Shown piece by piece: positions 50,535-58,409 of a DNA stretch of 64,000 nt. Source of the stretch: CAVROP01 sp050012175. GTDB lineage: Bacteria; Acidobacteriota; Terriglobia; UBA7540. Location of the stretch: positions 186,001-250,000 of the forward strand of contig JBEKHR010000001.1 in the NCBI GenBank assembly GCA_050012175.1, read 5' to 3'. The position numbers and the translations under genes are program-made. Each line of letters opens with the position of its first letter. Positions within the stretch are counted from its first letter, which is position 1. Under the pieces are notes generated by a model that did not search any database, was not told the origin of the DNA, and was given only the letters and a program-made list of their open reading frames with translations.

Positions 50535-50537
50535 GCG

Positions 50538-51386
50538 ATGAAGATGCGCACTCGGCTTTTCGCGGTATTTGTGGCAGTCTTATGGGCTGCCTCGGCGTCC
50601 GCCAGCACTCTGGTGCGGATGAGTCTGGACCAGCTTGCGCAGGCGTCCACGGAGGTTATCCGCGGCCACGTAGTCAGCCAGGAGACCCTCTGGAACCCCG
50701 CGCACACTCGAATTTACACCTACACCACCGTCGCTGTTGACCAGACTTACAAGGGGAATCCGGCTTCCACCCTGATTGTCCAGCAACCCGGCGGGACGAT
50801 CGGCAACGTGCATGTCTTTGTGGCGGGGACCATTCAATTCCATTCCCAGGCAGATTACGTGTTGTTCCTGGAACGTTCGGCGGCGGACCCCTCCAGATTC
50901 CTGCCGGTCGGCATGATGCAGGGGGCTTACCGGATCTACCGTGACGCGACGACGCAGGAGGAAAAGCTCATCCTTCCCTTGGGTTCTCTAATGCGTGGCG
51001 CCCCGGCTTCTGGAGCTGCCTCGACCATCGCGGGGCCGGCGGTTCCAGTCCGTCAATTCCAAAGGGAGATTTCGACAGCGCTCAGCAGGCCATTGAATAT
51101 CCCGCATGGAACAGCGATTACCCTGGCCATCAGGTCCACGCAGTTTGCGGGTGTGAGGCGCATGGACGTCCTAGGGCGGACTACATCTGACCTTTTCCCC
51201 AACGCGGGCCTGGTGATCCCCGCAGGCAGCGCCCTCTCGGGGATGGCGGAGCGAGTTGGGGATTCATGGGAGATTTCCTGGACCGAGGTTTCTATTCGTG
51301 GGAAGCAGGTCCTGCTTTCGGCGCGAAGCACTGCGCCTGCGGTTGGGTCGTTGCGAGGTAGATTACTTGTGGTCAATGTGAGGTGA
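50538..51386 (+). CDS. exported hypothetical protein
   Basis: 282 residues; signal peptide ~1-22 (RLFAVFVAVLWAASASA). The domain STLVRMSLDQLAQASTEVIRGHVVSQETLWN...YTYTTVAVDQTYKGNPASTLIVQQPGG...ADYVLFLER resembles a beta-barrel-like module seen in exported proteins paired with metalloproteases in Acidobacteria, but I cannot name it. The C-terminal ~100 residues (FPNAGLVIPAGSALSGMAER...VLLSARS) form another small beta domain. Sits 3 nt after the lipoprotein gene and overlaps the protease gene. Confidence 0.78.
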   Translation: MKMRTRLFAVFVAVLWAASASASTLVRMSLDQLAQASTEVIRGHVVSQETLWNPAHTRIYTYTTVAVDQTYKGNPASTLIVQQPGGTIGNVHVFVAGTIQFHSQADYVLFLERSAADPSRFLPVGMMQGAYRIYRDATTQEEKLILPLGSLMRGAPASGAASTIAGPAVPVRQFQREISTALSRPLNIPHGTAITLAIRSTQFAGVRRMDVLGRTTSDLFPNAGLVIPAGSALSGMAERVGDSWEISWTEVSIRGKQVLLSARSTAPAVGSLRGRLLVVNVR

Positions 51387-51388
51387 GG

Positions 51389-52525
51389 ATGGTGCAAGTG
51401 AAAAGAGCCTTTCGCATTCGCCTTCAGGTCTTAGCCGCTGCGGCGGGGAGTTTGACGCTGCTGGGTGCCGTCCTGGCCTTTGCCTACACCACCTTTCAAA
51501 ATGATGTCGACGGAGTCCCGATTCCTTCTCGATGGCCGAATGCCTCCTTCACGTGGGTGTTGGACAACCCCGGTACACCACCGACGAATGTAGACACCAC
51601 CGATGGCACGAATCCACTGCCCCTCAAGACGGCCCTCATCAATTCCTTCAACTCCTGGACGACGGCATCGCTGAACGGGCAACCGTTGACGAACCTCAGC
51701 ATCACCAACGGAAATGACGTCAAAAATCTGCCCAATCCGCAAATCGATTGCGTGAACGTCGTTTCATTCAATGACAATAACCCTGCCGATTTTCCTACGG
51801 GGACCGCTGCCATTGCTTTTACAACCGTAAGCACTGACTACCTGAGAGTTGGTGCGCCGGGTACGCCGGGGACAACCTACACATTTACCGAATGCAACGG
51901 CCTTGAAACTATAACGACCACTTCACCCTCCATCGTGTATGACGCGGACATCGTCTTCAATCCTCACGCTCAATTCTCTACTTCCACTCCGCCGCTTTCG
52001 AACGACTTTGACCTGCAATCCGTCGCCGCCCACGAAACCGGCCACGCTCTGGGGCTTGACAATAGCGGCGTCGCCCACGCCGTGATGTTTCCTTTCGGGG
52101 ACACAGGCGAAAGCCAGCAACGAACCCCTTCGACAGATGACCTTATCGCCATATCTTTTCTGTATCCATCGTCCAACTTTGCAGGCTACTTGGGTACAAT
52201 CTCCGGCCAGGTCGCGTTCCCCAATATTGGCGGTGTCTTTGCAGCCCACGTGGTGGCTATCGACGCGAACACCGGCAACGTCGTCTTGGACGGCCTCACC
52301 AATTCGGAGGGCAGTTATAAATTATTCGTTCCGCCCGGCAGCTACAACGTGCTTGTCCTTCCCCTCGCACCAGACGATAACCACGGCATCTATTCTTTAA
52401 GCGATTTTTCCGGATGGACGTGCGGCTACGACGAAAGCGCCCCACCTTGCTGTGACACTGGCGCAAGCCAATGCCTCGGCGCGCCTATTACGAATCCAAC
52501 CAATTACACCGGGAAGTTCTTCTAG
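51389..52525 (+). CDS. secreted zinc metalloprotease with HExxHxxGxxD motif
   Basis: 378 residues from ATG 51389 (GTG 51383 overlaps the previous stop). Signal/membrane segment RLQVLAAAAGSLTLLGAVLAFA. Catalytic region SVAAHETGHALGLDNSGVAHAVMFPFG at ~213-239: two His of HExxH, third ligand Asp in the snapalysin style (or His in SGVAH), and Met-turn VMFP, so a metzincin/matrixin-like enzyme. After it, a carboxypeptidase-regulatory-like beta domain (ISGQVAFPNIGGVFAAHVVAIDANTGNVVLDGLTNSEGSYKLFVPPGSYNVLV). A Cys-rich end (CGYDESAPPCCDTGASQC) may be disulfide-bonded. A candidate substrate of the secretion system just upstream. Confidence 0.87.
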   Translation: MVQVKRAFRIRLQVLAAAAGSLTLLGAVLAFAYTTFQNDVDGVPIPSRWPNASFTWVLDNPGTPPTNVDTTDGTNPLPLKTALINSFNSWTTASLNGQPLTNLSITNGNDVKNLPNPQIDCVNVVSFNDNNPADFPTGTAAIAFTTVSTDYLRVGAPGTPGTTYTFTECNGLETITTTSPSIVYDADIVFNPHAQFSTSTPPLSNDFDLQSVAAHETGHALGLDNSGVAHAVMFPFGDTGESQQRTPSTDDLIAISFLYPSSNFAGYLGTISGQVAFPNIGGVFAAHVVAIDANTGNVVLDGLTNSEGSYKLFVPPGSYNVLVLPLAPDDNHGIYSLSDFSGWTCGYDESAPPCCDTGASQCLGAPITNPTNYTGKFF

Positions 52526-52938
52526 CCGTCGTCCGTGGTCCTGCCACGGCGGGTCCGTTGTCCGTGGTCTGTTGAAAAGAGGGCGCCGGACCAATTTTGA
52601 ATTCTCGGTTTTCAATTCTGCATTTTGAATCTTGCATCTTGAGTATTGAATTCTGAATTGTTTCGTCCCCCCACTGCCGGCGGCCTTCTACCGCTGACAA
52701 CCACTCGCCAGGGCGCAGTGCAGCGAGTCGGTGTGCGGAGAAGTTCATCACGCCGCAGCGTGGCCCGGTTACTTCCAATATTCAGCTCCGGGAAGACTTC
52801 CGTCCATCAGGTAGCCACCGTCCACCGTCAGACAAGGGGCAACCACCCGTGTGAGCTTCTTCGTTCTTGGCTGCGGCCCGATGCCTGCCGAGCGCGGTGT
52901 ATACTGTTAGGGAAGATTTGGGCAGGAGATTGAAAGCT
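52526..52938. other. intergenic region with heptamer tracts
   Basis: 413 bp. 52528-52575 has GTCCGTG/GTCCGTT units and 52594-52660 a run of TTTGAAT/TCTGCAT/CTTGAGT/TCTGAAT units with a 7-nt step. 52660-52930 shows nothing recognisable. Confidence 0.6.
52594..52660. repeat. heptanucleotide repeat tract (TTTGAAT class)
   Basis: Nine consecutive 7-nt units, for example TTTGAAT, TTTCAAT, TCTGCAT, CTTGCAT, ATTGAAT, TCTGAAT. Individually they share only a T/A-rich frame, but the step is constant. Confidence 0.75.
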
Positions 52939-53520
52939 ATGAACGGCACAAGAGAAATACCTGGTATTTTGTGGTCTTCGGTTGGCCTCGTGGTGGTGGG
53001 GATTTGTGCTTTGGCGCTGGGTCAGCAGGCGCCTGTTGAAAAGCCCAACGAACTGGTTGTGGGAAAGCTGATTTACGTCGCGTCTATGCCCGATGGTCTC
53101 GACCAGTGGATCATCGACTTCCTGCGCCGCTGGGGAAAATACAAAGTCACCAGCGATCCGGAAGGAGTGGACCTGGTCATCCAGGCCACCAGTCCTGAAA
53201 AGGACCTCCGGCTCGAGAACCGGGCGGGGACCGCCCAGCCGCGCGGCGCAGACCGGCCACCGTTGCCCGGCTCGAAGGGAAAACACGACGAACTTCCGGC
53301 AATTTCGATTAGCGTAATTGACTGGGTGACCAACCAGCCTGTCTGGTACGCTGACATCCTGAACCGTAAACAGAAGAAAGACGAAGCTACCCCTCCTGCG
53401 GGCCCGCAGACCAAGATCTTCGCTCGCGCCATGACCTCCGACCAGCTTGCGCAGAAAGTTATAGCAAAGCTTCGAGAATACGAGGAGGCATTGGAGAAAT
53501 CTGCTAGTGGAAAGAATTAG
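52939..53520 (+). CDS. exported hypothetical protein
   Basis: 193 residues from ATG 52939 (GGAG 11 nt upstream; open to 52867). Signal peptide or anchor at ~10-30 (LWSSVGLVVVGICALALG). The body (LVVGKLIYVASMPDGLDQWIIDFLRRWGKYKVTSDPEGVDLVIQA ... AISISVIDWVTNQPVWYADIL ... QLAQKVIAKLREYEEAL) looks like an alpha/beta fold akin to small acidobacterial DUF proteins that resemble the DUF4136/LptE-like layout. Not identified. It is 21 nt before the RmlD-like gene but functional linkage is not evident. Confidence 0.7.
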   Translation: MNGTREIPGILWSSVGLVVVGICALALGQQAPVEKPNELVVGKLIYVASMPDGLDQWIIDFLRRWGKYKVTSDPEGVDLVIQATSPEKDLRLENRAGTAQPRGADRPPLPGSKGKHDELPAISISVIDWVTNQPVWYADILNRKQKKDEATPPAGPQTKIFARAMTSDQLAQKVIAKLREYEEALEKSASGKN

Positions 53521-53541
53521 TCCATTATTGAGGATTGATTG

Positions 53542-54384
53542 ATGAAGGTTGCGATTACCGGCGCGGCGGGGTTGTTCGGGCATGCTTTGGTGGCGGCTTT
53601 CTCCCCCCGGCACGCGGTCTTCCCGTTGACCCGGGCGGATGCCGATATCACGGACGCGGAATCTGTGCGCGCGGCGCTGGAGCGAATCCGACCGGAGGTG
53701 GTCGTTCACTCCGCGGCTATTCCTGATTTGGATATCGCCGACGCTGACCCCGCGCGCGCTTATTTGGTGAATGTCGACGGAACCCGGCACGTGGTGGAGT
53801 CGGCGCACGCGGTTCGAGCCGAGGTCGTCTACATTTCTACCGATGCCGTCTTCGATGGAAAGAATACGAGGCCTTATGTCGAGTCTGACCGGCCCTTTCC
53901 GATCACTGTTTACGCACGGACCAAACTGGGTGGCGAAACAATCGTCCAAACCCAGCCGAGGCATTGGATCTTCCGGGTCTCCGTACTGTTTGGATCGGGG
54001 AAGACGAATTTCGTCGACAAAGGTTTGCGCAAGGTCGCAGCGGGCGAACAGTACGTCGTTGCGGGTGACCAGGAGGGTTGTGCAACCTACACGCTCGATG
54101 CCGCTTACAAAATCATGGAGGTTGTCGAGGCTCGTCGCTACGGCCTCTACCACCTTGCGAATCAGGGAGCGTGTACTCGATACGAACTCGCCCGGCGCGC
54201 CGCCGAGTTGGCCGGACTGGACCCCGGCAAGGTCGTCGGTGTCCCTGCCGATCAGATGGGACGTCGAGCTCCCCGGCTGAAATACGCGGTGATGGAAATG
54301 GCCGCGCTCAAGGCAGCGGGATTCTCACTGCCCCGGCCTTGGCAAGAGGCACTTGCGGACTATATTCGCACGCTCTCCCTGTAA
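53542..54384 (+). CDS. RmlD-like NAD(P)-dependent sugar-nucleotide reductase
   Basis: 280 residues from ATG 53542 (TTG 53539 also in frame). Extended SDR fold: VAITGAAGLFGHAL (GxxGxxG), ADADITDAESVRAALERIRPEVVVHSAAIPD, YLVNVDGTRHVVESA, YISTDAVFDGKNTRPYVESDRPFPITVYARTKLGGE (Tyr and Lys of YxxxK). These are hallmarks of dTDP-4-dehydrorhamnose reductase. RmlA, B, C are not nearby, so it may act on another sugar nucleotide or be one of several paralogues. Confidence 0.87.
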   Translation: MKVAITGAAGLFGHALVAAFSPRHAVFPLTRADADITDAESVRAALERIRPEVVVHSAAIPDLDIADADPARAYLVNVDGTRHVVESAHAVRAEVVYISTDAVFDGKNTRPYVESDRPFPITVYARTKLGGETIVQTQPRHWIFRVSVLFGSGKTNFVDKGLRKVAAGEQYVVAGDQEGCATYTLDAAYKIMEVVEARRYGLYHLANQGACTRYELARRAAELAGLDPGKVVGVPADQMGRRAPRLKYAVMEMAALKAAGFSLPRPWQEALADYIRTLSL

Positions 54385-54403
54385 GGAGAGTTGAGGATGA
54401 ACG

Positions 54404-54886
54404 TCAGGAGGCTGAATCGGCAGAGGATTGCGAGACGCCCAAGAGGGCACGGAGTCGCCCCCAAAGTTCTTGCATCACCCGCTGCCGTGGGATGCAGGGC
54501 CAACAGTTCTTTTTTATCATTTCCATGGCTTGGGGGTCGGAGACTTCGCCGGTGATGACCAAAACCCTCCCCACCAAATTGGGACGAAGCTCCCTAATTG
54601 CCGAGACCATTTCCCCCGCGGGCATTTCCGAGCACCGGAGATCCAGTAGGACCGCGTCAAAGCTTTCCTTCTCGATCATTGCCAGCGCTTGACGGCCAGT
54701 GTGGGCAATGTCGCCTTCGCATCCCAGTCCGGCCAGCAGAACGTAGAGGACATTGCGGATGGAGGGTTCGCCCTCGACGATAAGAACATGGCGAGGTCGA
54801 AGGCCGTGGTTCGAGGCATCCTCTATGGGGTTGGATGAAGGGAATAAAGATTGCTCGGTCAAAACTATCCCGCTCCTTGGCGCCAA
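54404..54886 (-). CDS. single-domain response regulator-like protein with altered active site
   Basis: 160 residues from TTG 54886; TTG 54862 with AAGGAG upstream is an alternative. Receiver domain at ~33-150: HVLIVEGEPSIRNVLYVLLAGLG, FDAVLLDLRCSEMPAGEMVSAIRELRPNL, VLVITGEVSDPQAMEMIKK. The phospho-accepting Asp (LLDLR) and Thr (ITG) are present, but the acidic pair is EG instead of DD and the conserved Lys of the KP loop is not found (CWPCIPRQR). No output domain. It may be a phosphorylation-independent or decoy receiver. Confidence 0.8.
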   Translation of the reverse strand: MAPRSGIVLTEQSLFPSSNPIEDASNHGLRPRHVLIVEGEPSIRNVLYVLLAGLGCEGDIAHTGRQALAMIEKESFDAVLLDLRCSEMPAGEMVSAIRELRPNLVGRVLVITGEVSDPQAMEMIKKNCWPCIPRQRVMQELWGRLRALLGVSQSSADSAS

Positions 54887-55068
54887 CTAATCGATTCCTT
54901 GTAGATTAACGCATTTATTAATCCTAAAATCAAGAGCAATTAAGGTCGATTCAATAGAATTGCCGCCTGATCCTGCTCGAGGCCGATGCATCGCCCCTAT
55001 TTTAGGGCGGATGAGCTATTTGCGGGACCTGAAAAGAGGCGCCTGTTAATTAGATAGGTCCAGGATTG

Positions 55069-55785
55069 TCAGGAACGGGGCGTCGAGAACTCCGCATCAT
55101 GTCCGGGGAGGATTCGGGCTCGCATGGCAAGTATGCGCGCCCGGTCTTGTTGGAACTGCCTTCGGCGGTAGGGAATCATGGTCAGAACCTTTTCATCATG
55201 CTGGCGGCTGAGCAGGGCGTCCCCGGCGATCACCGTGCGCTGCTCTCCCCCGTGAACAATGATGGAGGCGTGCCCGGGAACGTGACCAGAGGTGAGAAGG
55301 CCCTCCAGGTCAGTCGGTAGGGCATGTTTCTCAATCCAGCGGAACTGGGAAGAGTTACCCAATCGTTTGGGATCCCACCAGCGCAGCGCCAGTTTCCGCA
55401 ACTTGGTCATCATTTCCTTGGCTCTCTCGTATTCGAAGGTTTCGGGGTAGTACTTTAAGATGAGGGTTTCCCAATTCTGCTTGTCCAGGAGATCAGAATA
55501 GACAGCTCGGCACCAGTCATAGGATTCCTGTGAGCCGAAGATTTCGCTGCCCGGAAATAGCGTGTTGTTCGACACATGGTCAATATGGAAATGAGAGTTG
55601 ATGACGATCTGGATGTCTGTGGGTCTCAGGCCGCGGAGTTCCAAAGCTTTAACAATTTCGTGCGCCTCGTGAGGCATTCCGGTGTCCACAACGATGTGAT
55701 GTCGCCCCTTGGAGAGCAGCACTGAGGTCGCGCCACGCCAGCTCCCCGGCAAGAGGACATCTACTTTCCATCTACTGTTCCGCAT
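55069..55785 (-). CDS. metallo-beta-lactamase-fold hydrolase
   Basis: 238 residues; AGGAG 5 nt before ATG 55785. MBL motifs: VVDTG, NSHFHIDHVSNN (HxHxDH with the first His as SHFHIDH), TSGHVPGHASIIV (third His), IAGDAL (Asp bridging ligand), LPGHD (last His). No signal peptide. Could be a lactonase, glyoxalase-II-like or other hydrolase; the 50-residue helical insert (YPETFEYERAKEMMTKLRKLALRWWDPKRLG) is not one I can assign. Confidence 0.88.
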   Translation of the reverse strand: MRNSRWKVDVLLPGSWRGATSVLLSKGRHHIVVDTGMPHEAHEIVKALELRGLRPTDIQIVINSHFHIDHVSNNTLFPGSEIFGSQESYDWCRAVYSDLLDKQNWETLILKYYPETFEYERAKEMMTKLRKLALRWWDPKRLGNSSQFRWIEKHALPTDLEGLLTSGHVPGHASIIVHGGEQRTVIAGDALLSRQHDEKVLTMIPYRRRQFQQDRARILAMRARILPGHDAEFSTPRS

Positions 55786-56084
55786 GCGACTCCTTCAGCA
55801 AAGCTCGCAACGCCATTCTAACAGGAACAGTAATACAGCGGGCGGGCAAAATGATGATGAGGCAGCTTGCGTCCACGCGGCTGCAAAGAACCGGAGCGAG
55901 GCATGCCCCACCTTTCGAGGGTCCGCCAGCTAAGCGCAGCCTGCCGGGACGGGTTCTGGGGATTGGTCATTGCGGAATGCTCCGGGGGCTATCCAATTTC
56001 TTCCTCCACAATCCAACTTCTCAATCTGAGAATGTCTGCCGCGCGCGCCACGCCGATGGGTGTAGCCTTAACCATGAGGTGTAA

Positions 56085-56543
56085 TCAGGCTCCTTCAGCC
56101 GGCTTGATAATCTGCGGCTTTGCTTTCAAGGCATTGCCAATGTCAAGCTCAATGCGTTTGAGCTCTTCCAGGTGGAGGTTCGCGAGGCTGTTCAAGGCTG
56201 CGGTCCCTTGCCGGGTAAGCCGAACGCGCACGAAGCGGCGGTCGCGCCCGCGTTGGTCCTTGCGGACCAGTCCTTTCCGGCCAGCCCTCTGCACAAGTCC
56301 CACCACGGCGTTGTGGCGTTCCTGCAAAAACTCCGCCAATTCGCTGATGGTTGCCCATCCGCGGCCGGTATATCCTGCGATCCCCAGAAGCAAGAGGTAT
56401 TGCTGAGGGGTCACGCCGTGCTTGCGAGTGGCCCTTTCGCTAAAGCGAAGAAAACGGCGAAGATTGTAGCGGAACCAGGCAAGCCGACGGAGTACGACGG
56501 AGTTCTCAGACGTTTGCTGTGGCCGCGAGGCACGGCGCATCAT
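56085..56543 (-). CDS. MarR-family transcriptional regulator
   Basis: 152 residues from ATG 56543 (ATG 56540 and TTG 56549 also possible). Winged helix: FLRFSERATRKHGVTPQQYLLLLGIAGYTGRGWATISELAEFLQERHNAVVGLVQRAGRKGLVRKDQRGRDRRFVRVRLTRQG, the full MarR pattern with the DxR wing. A palindrome overlaps its -10 (see regulatory site), suggesting autorepression. Neighbours on the same strand, the DUF2254 gene upstream and MBL hydrolase downstream, may be part of its regulon. Confidence 0.92.
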   Translation of the reverse strand: MMRRASRPQQTSENSVVLRRLAWFRYNLRRFLRFSERATRKHGVTPQQYLLLLGIAGYTGRGWATISELAEFLQERHNAVVGLVQRAGRKGLVRKDQRGRDRRFVRVRLTRQGTAALNSLANLHLEELKRIELDIGNALKAKPQIIKPAEGA

Positions 56544-56551
56544 ATTCAAAA

Positions 56552-56569
56552 ATTATATCACAGTGTGAT
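56552..56569 (-). promoter_or_regulatory. -10 box TATAAT with overlapping palindromic operator for marR
   Basis: Minus strand: ATCACACTGTGAT (56557-56569; 6-bp arms around one base) followed directly by TATAAT (56552-56557). The first possible marR start codons (56549, 56543) lie 3-9 nt beyond TATAAT, so the transcript would be leaderless or nearly so. MarR proteins typically bind such ~13-20-bp palindromes over their own promoter. Confidence 0.65.
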
Positions 56570-56618
56570 TTAGATTTCTCGGGAAGGGATAGATTCGACC
56601 ATCGCCCTTTGAGGGTCT

Positions 56619-58055
56619 TCAACCTGCCGCGCTGGGGGAGATAAGGGAATTCTCCAGTACAACCAATCGGGTGCGCATGTACCGCAGTTCCACTTCGCCA
56701 AGGTTTTCTGCGCATCCCGCGACAATTCGTCTTCCCCGCTCAGTGAGCGTCCGGCGGATCTCTTGGTCGGTGGTGGTGGTCGAGATGTCCCCCAGGGCAC
56801 GCAACAGCCGCAGGCTAACCGCCATGTCCGCTTTCGAATATAGGCGTATCTGCTCAAACGCAGAGTCCAGCATTTGCTCAAAGCCCATCCATGGAATGCT
56901 CACGCGAAAGACGCCCGGCGGATCGTAGAGGAAGGAATTTGGCACCTCTCTGGAAGCAAAACGGATCAAGATCCGGCTCAACTGGTCCACGCAGCTAATA
57001 GCAGTGGTAGGGTCATTTACGGCCGGCGATATTGCTTTCAGCGCGATGTCAACGATCTGCAAGACCCCGAATTCCACATCCTGCTGCAAGGTTCTGGATG
57101 GACCGAAGTCGAAGGCTTGGCGAATCTCAGCGCTTGCCTCAGGGGGAAGGCGATCCGCCTTGGAGACCATCAGCAGCGGGATTCCTGCTGGAACGAATTG
57201 GCCGACTCGCCGGAGGACACGGAGTTTTACTCGGCAGGACTTTGCCAGGACGACGAGCCTCGTGGTGTCGATGAAGCGGATGTAACCGGAGACATCACTC
57301 AAGACACTTGCTTCCCAGATAGTTGACTGAACCGGATCGGGCGCTGCCATGCTGCTCAGCCTTCGGGGCCATGGCATCAGCTCATTGATCATGGCCTCAG
57401 TCTCAGACGCGATCCGATCCACGATATGGCTCACGCTGATTGCCCGCGAAATGTGAAAGATGAAGAAGAGCAGCCATGCCACACAGGCGGCGGCTAGCAC
57501 CATCGCGCCCAGGACCGTGGCAACCGGTGCGAAAGGGGATGGCAAAGAGCGCGCCGCAGGAAGTGCGGCCATGCAGTACGAGAAGGTGCCGAGGAATATG
57601 CCGAGGGTCCATTGAGTCACCCGGTCCCTTGTAAAGCTTACGATAATGCGTGGCGAGAACTGCATGGAGGCCAGGGTGAGTGTCATCAACAGAATGGCGA
57701 AAACGATAGACACGACGGTCATAATGGAGGCGGCGATTCCTCCCAGGATGACCTGAGCCATTTGGGGATCAGCGTGCGATGGGAACAGCGCCTTGGGCAC
57801 CCATGCGCTGATGGCGGGATCGGCCTCCTCCAACGACGAGAGAAGTGTACCGGCGCAACCCAAGATAAGCGCGATAGCCAGCGGACGAATTAGGAAGCCA
57901 CCACGCAGGTTATATCCCACGCGGCGGAACAATAATCGGAAGCGTTCATTCACGGTTTCATCTGCTCGACGGTAGTAGTTCAGACTTGACCTGGCAAACG
58001 GTAAGTATCCTTTGTGTATGATTTCGAACCTGAAAGAGCATTTCTTGCGATCCAC
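56619..58055 (-). CDS. DUF2254 membrane protein
   Basis: 478 residues if GTG 58055 is the start; GTG near 57953 (VNERFRLLFRR) would remove ~34 residues. Four membrane segments: LIRPLAIALILGCAGTLLSSL, VILGGIAASIMTVVSIVFAILLMTLTLASM, WTLGIFLGTFSYCMAAL, VATVLGAMVLAAACVAWLLFFIFHI. Family mark QFSPRIIVSFTRDRVTQWTLGIFLGTFSYC, and SGYIRFID...VLAKSC...GQFVPAGIPLLMV with the soluble region QDVEFGVLQIVDIALKAISPAVNDPTTAISC. DUF2254 proteins are widespread and uncharacterised as far as I know; a transport or mechanosensing role is speculative. Confidence 0.88.
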   Translation of the reverse strand: MDRKKCSFRFEIIHKGYLPFARSSLNYYRRADETVNERFRLLFRRVGYNLRGGFLIRPLAIALILGCAGTLLSSLEEADPAISAWVPKALFPSHADPQMAQVILGGIAASIMTVVSIVFAILLMTLTLASMQFSPRIIVSFTRDRVTQWTLGIFLGTFSYCMAALPAARSLPSPFAPVATVLGAMVLAAACVAWLLFFIFHISRAISVSHIVDRIASETEAMINELMPWPRRLSSMAAPDPVQSTIWEASVLSDVSGYIRFIDTTRLVVLAKSCRVKLRVLRRVGQFVPAGIPLLMVSKADRLPPEASAEIRQAFDFGPSRTLQQDVEFGVLQIVDIALKAISPAVNDPTTAISCVDQLSRILIRFASREVPNSFLYDPPGVFRVSIPWMGFEQMLDSAFEQIRLYSKADMAVSLRLLRALGDISTTTTDQEIRRTLTERGRRIVAGCAENLGEVELRYMRTRLVVLENSLISPSAAG

Positions 58056-58409
58056 AACAAGCCTAGCAGATTTCTCGTCCTGTGGGGTTATTTTGCGCTT
58101 AAGGATTTCTTCAGAACTGCATTCCTAATTCCAGCGTTCTGGGTTTATTACACCTGCCGTCCTGTTGCGCCAGCGTGCCTGCTGCCGTGAAACTCGCTGC
58201 CAGTTCGATGCTCTAGCTGAATCTACCCACAAATTCCGCTCTGGAGCCCACTTTTCCTCATCAGGCTGCCTGCCAGTGCCGATAGGTTAAGTTTGGAGGC
58301 AGCAGGGGGAGGCGGTAGATGGGAGAAGGAAGGTCGGAGTTGTAGCTCCCACGCCGAGGGCGTCCTCACGCATGAGGAAATTCCCATTAACTCCCTATTG
58401 TTTCGGCGG
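58056..58409. other. intergenic region between divergent genes
   Basis: 354 bp before the best start of the histidine kinase. In-frame codons back to TTG 58293 show no domain. No promoter, repeat or small gene stands out. Confidence 0.5.
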
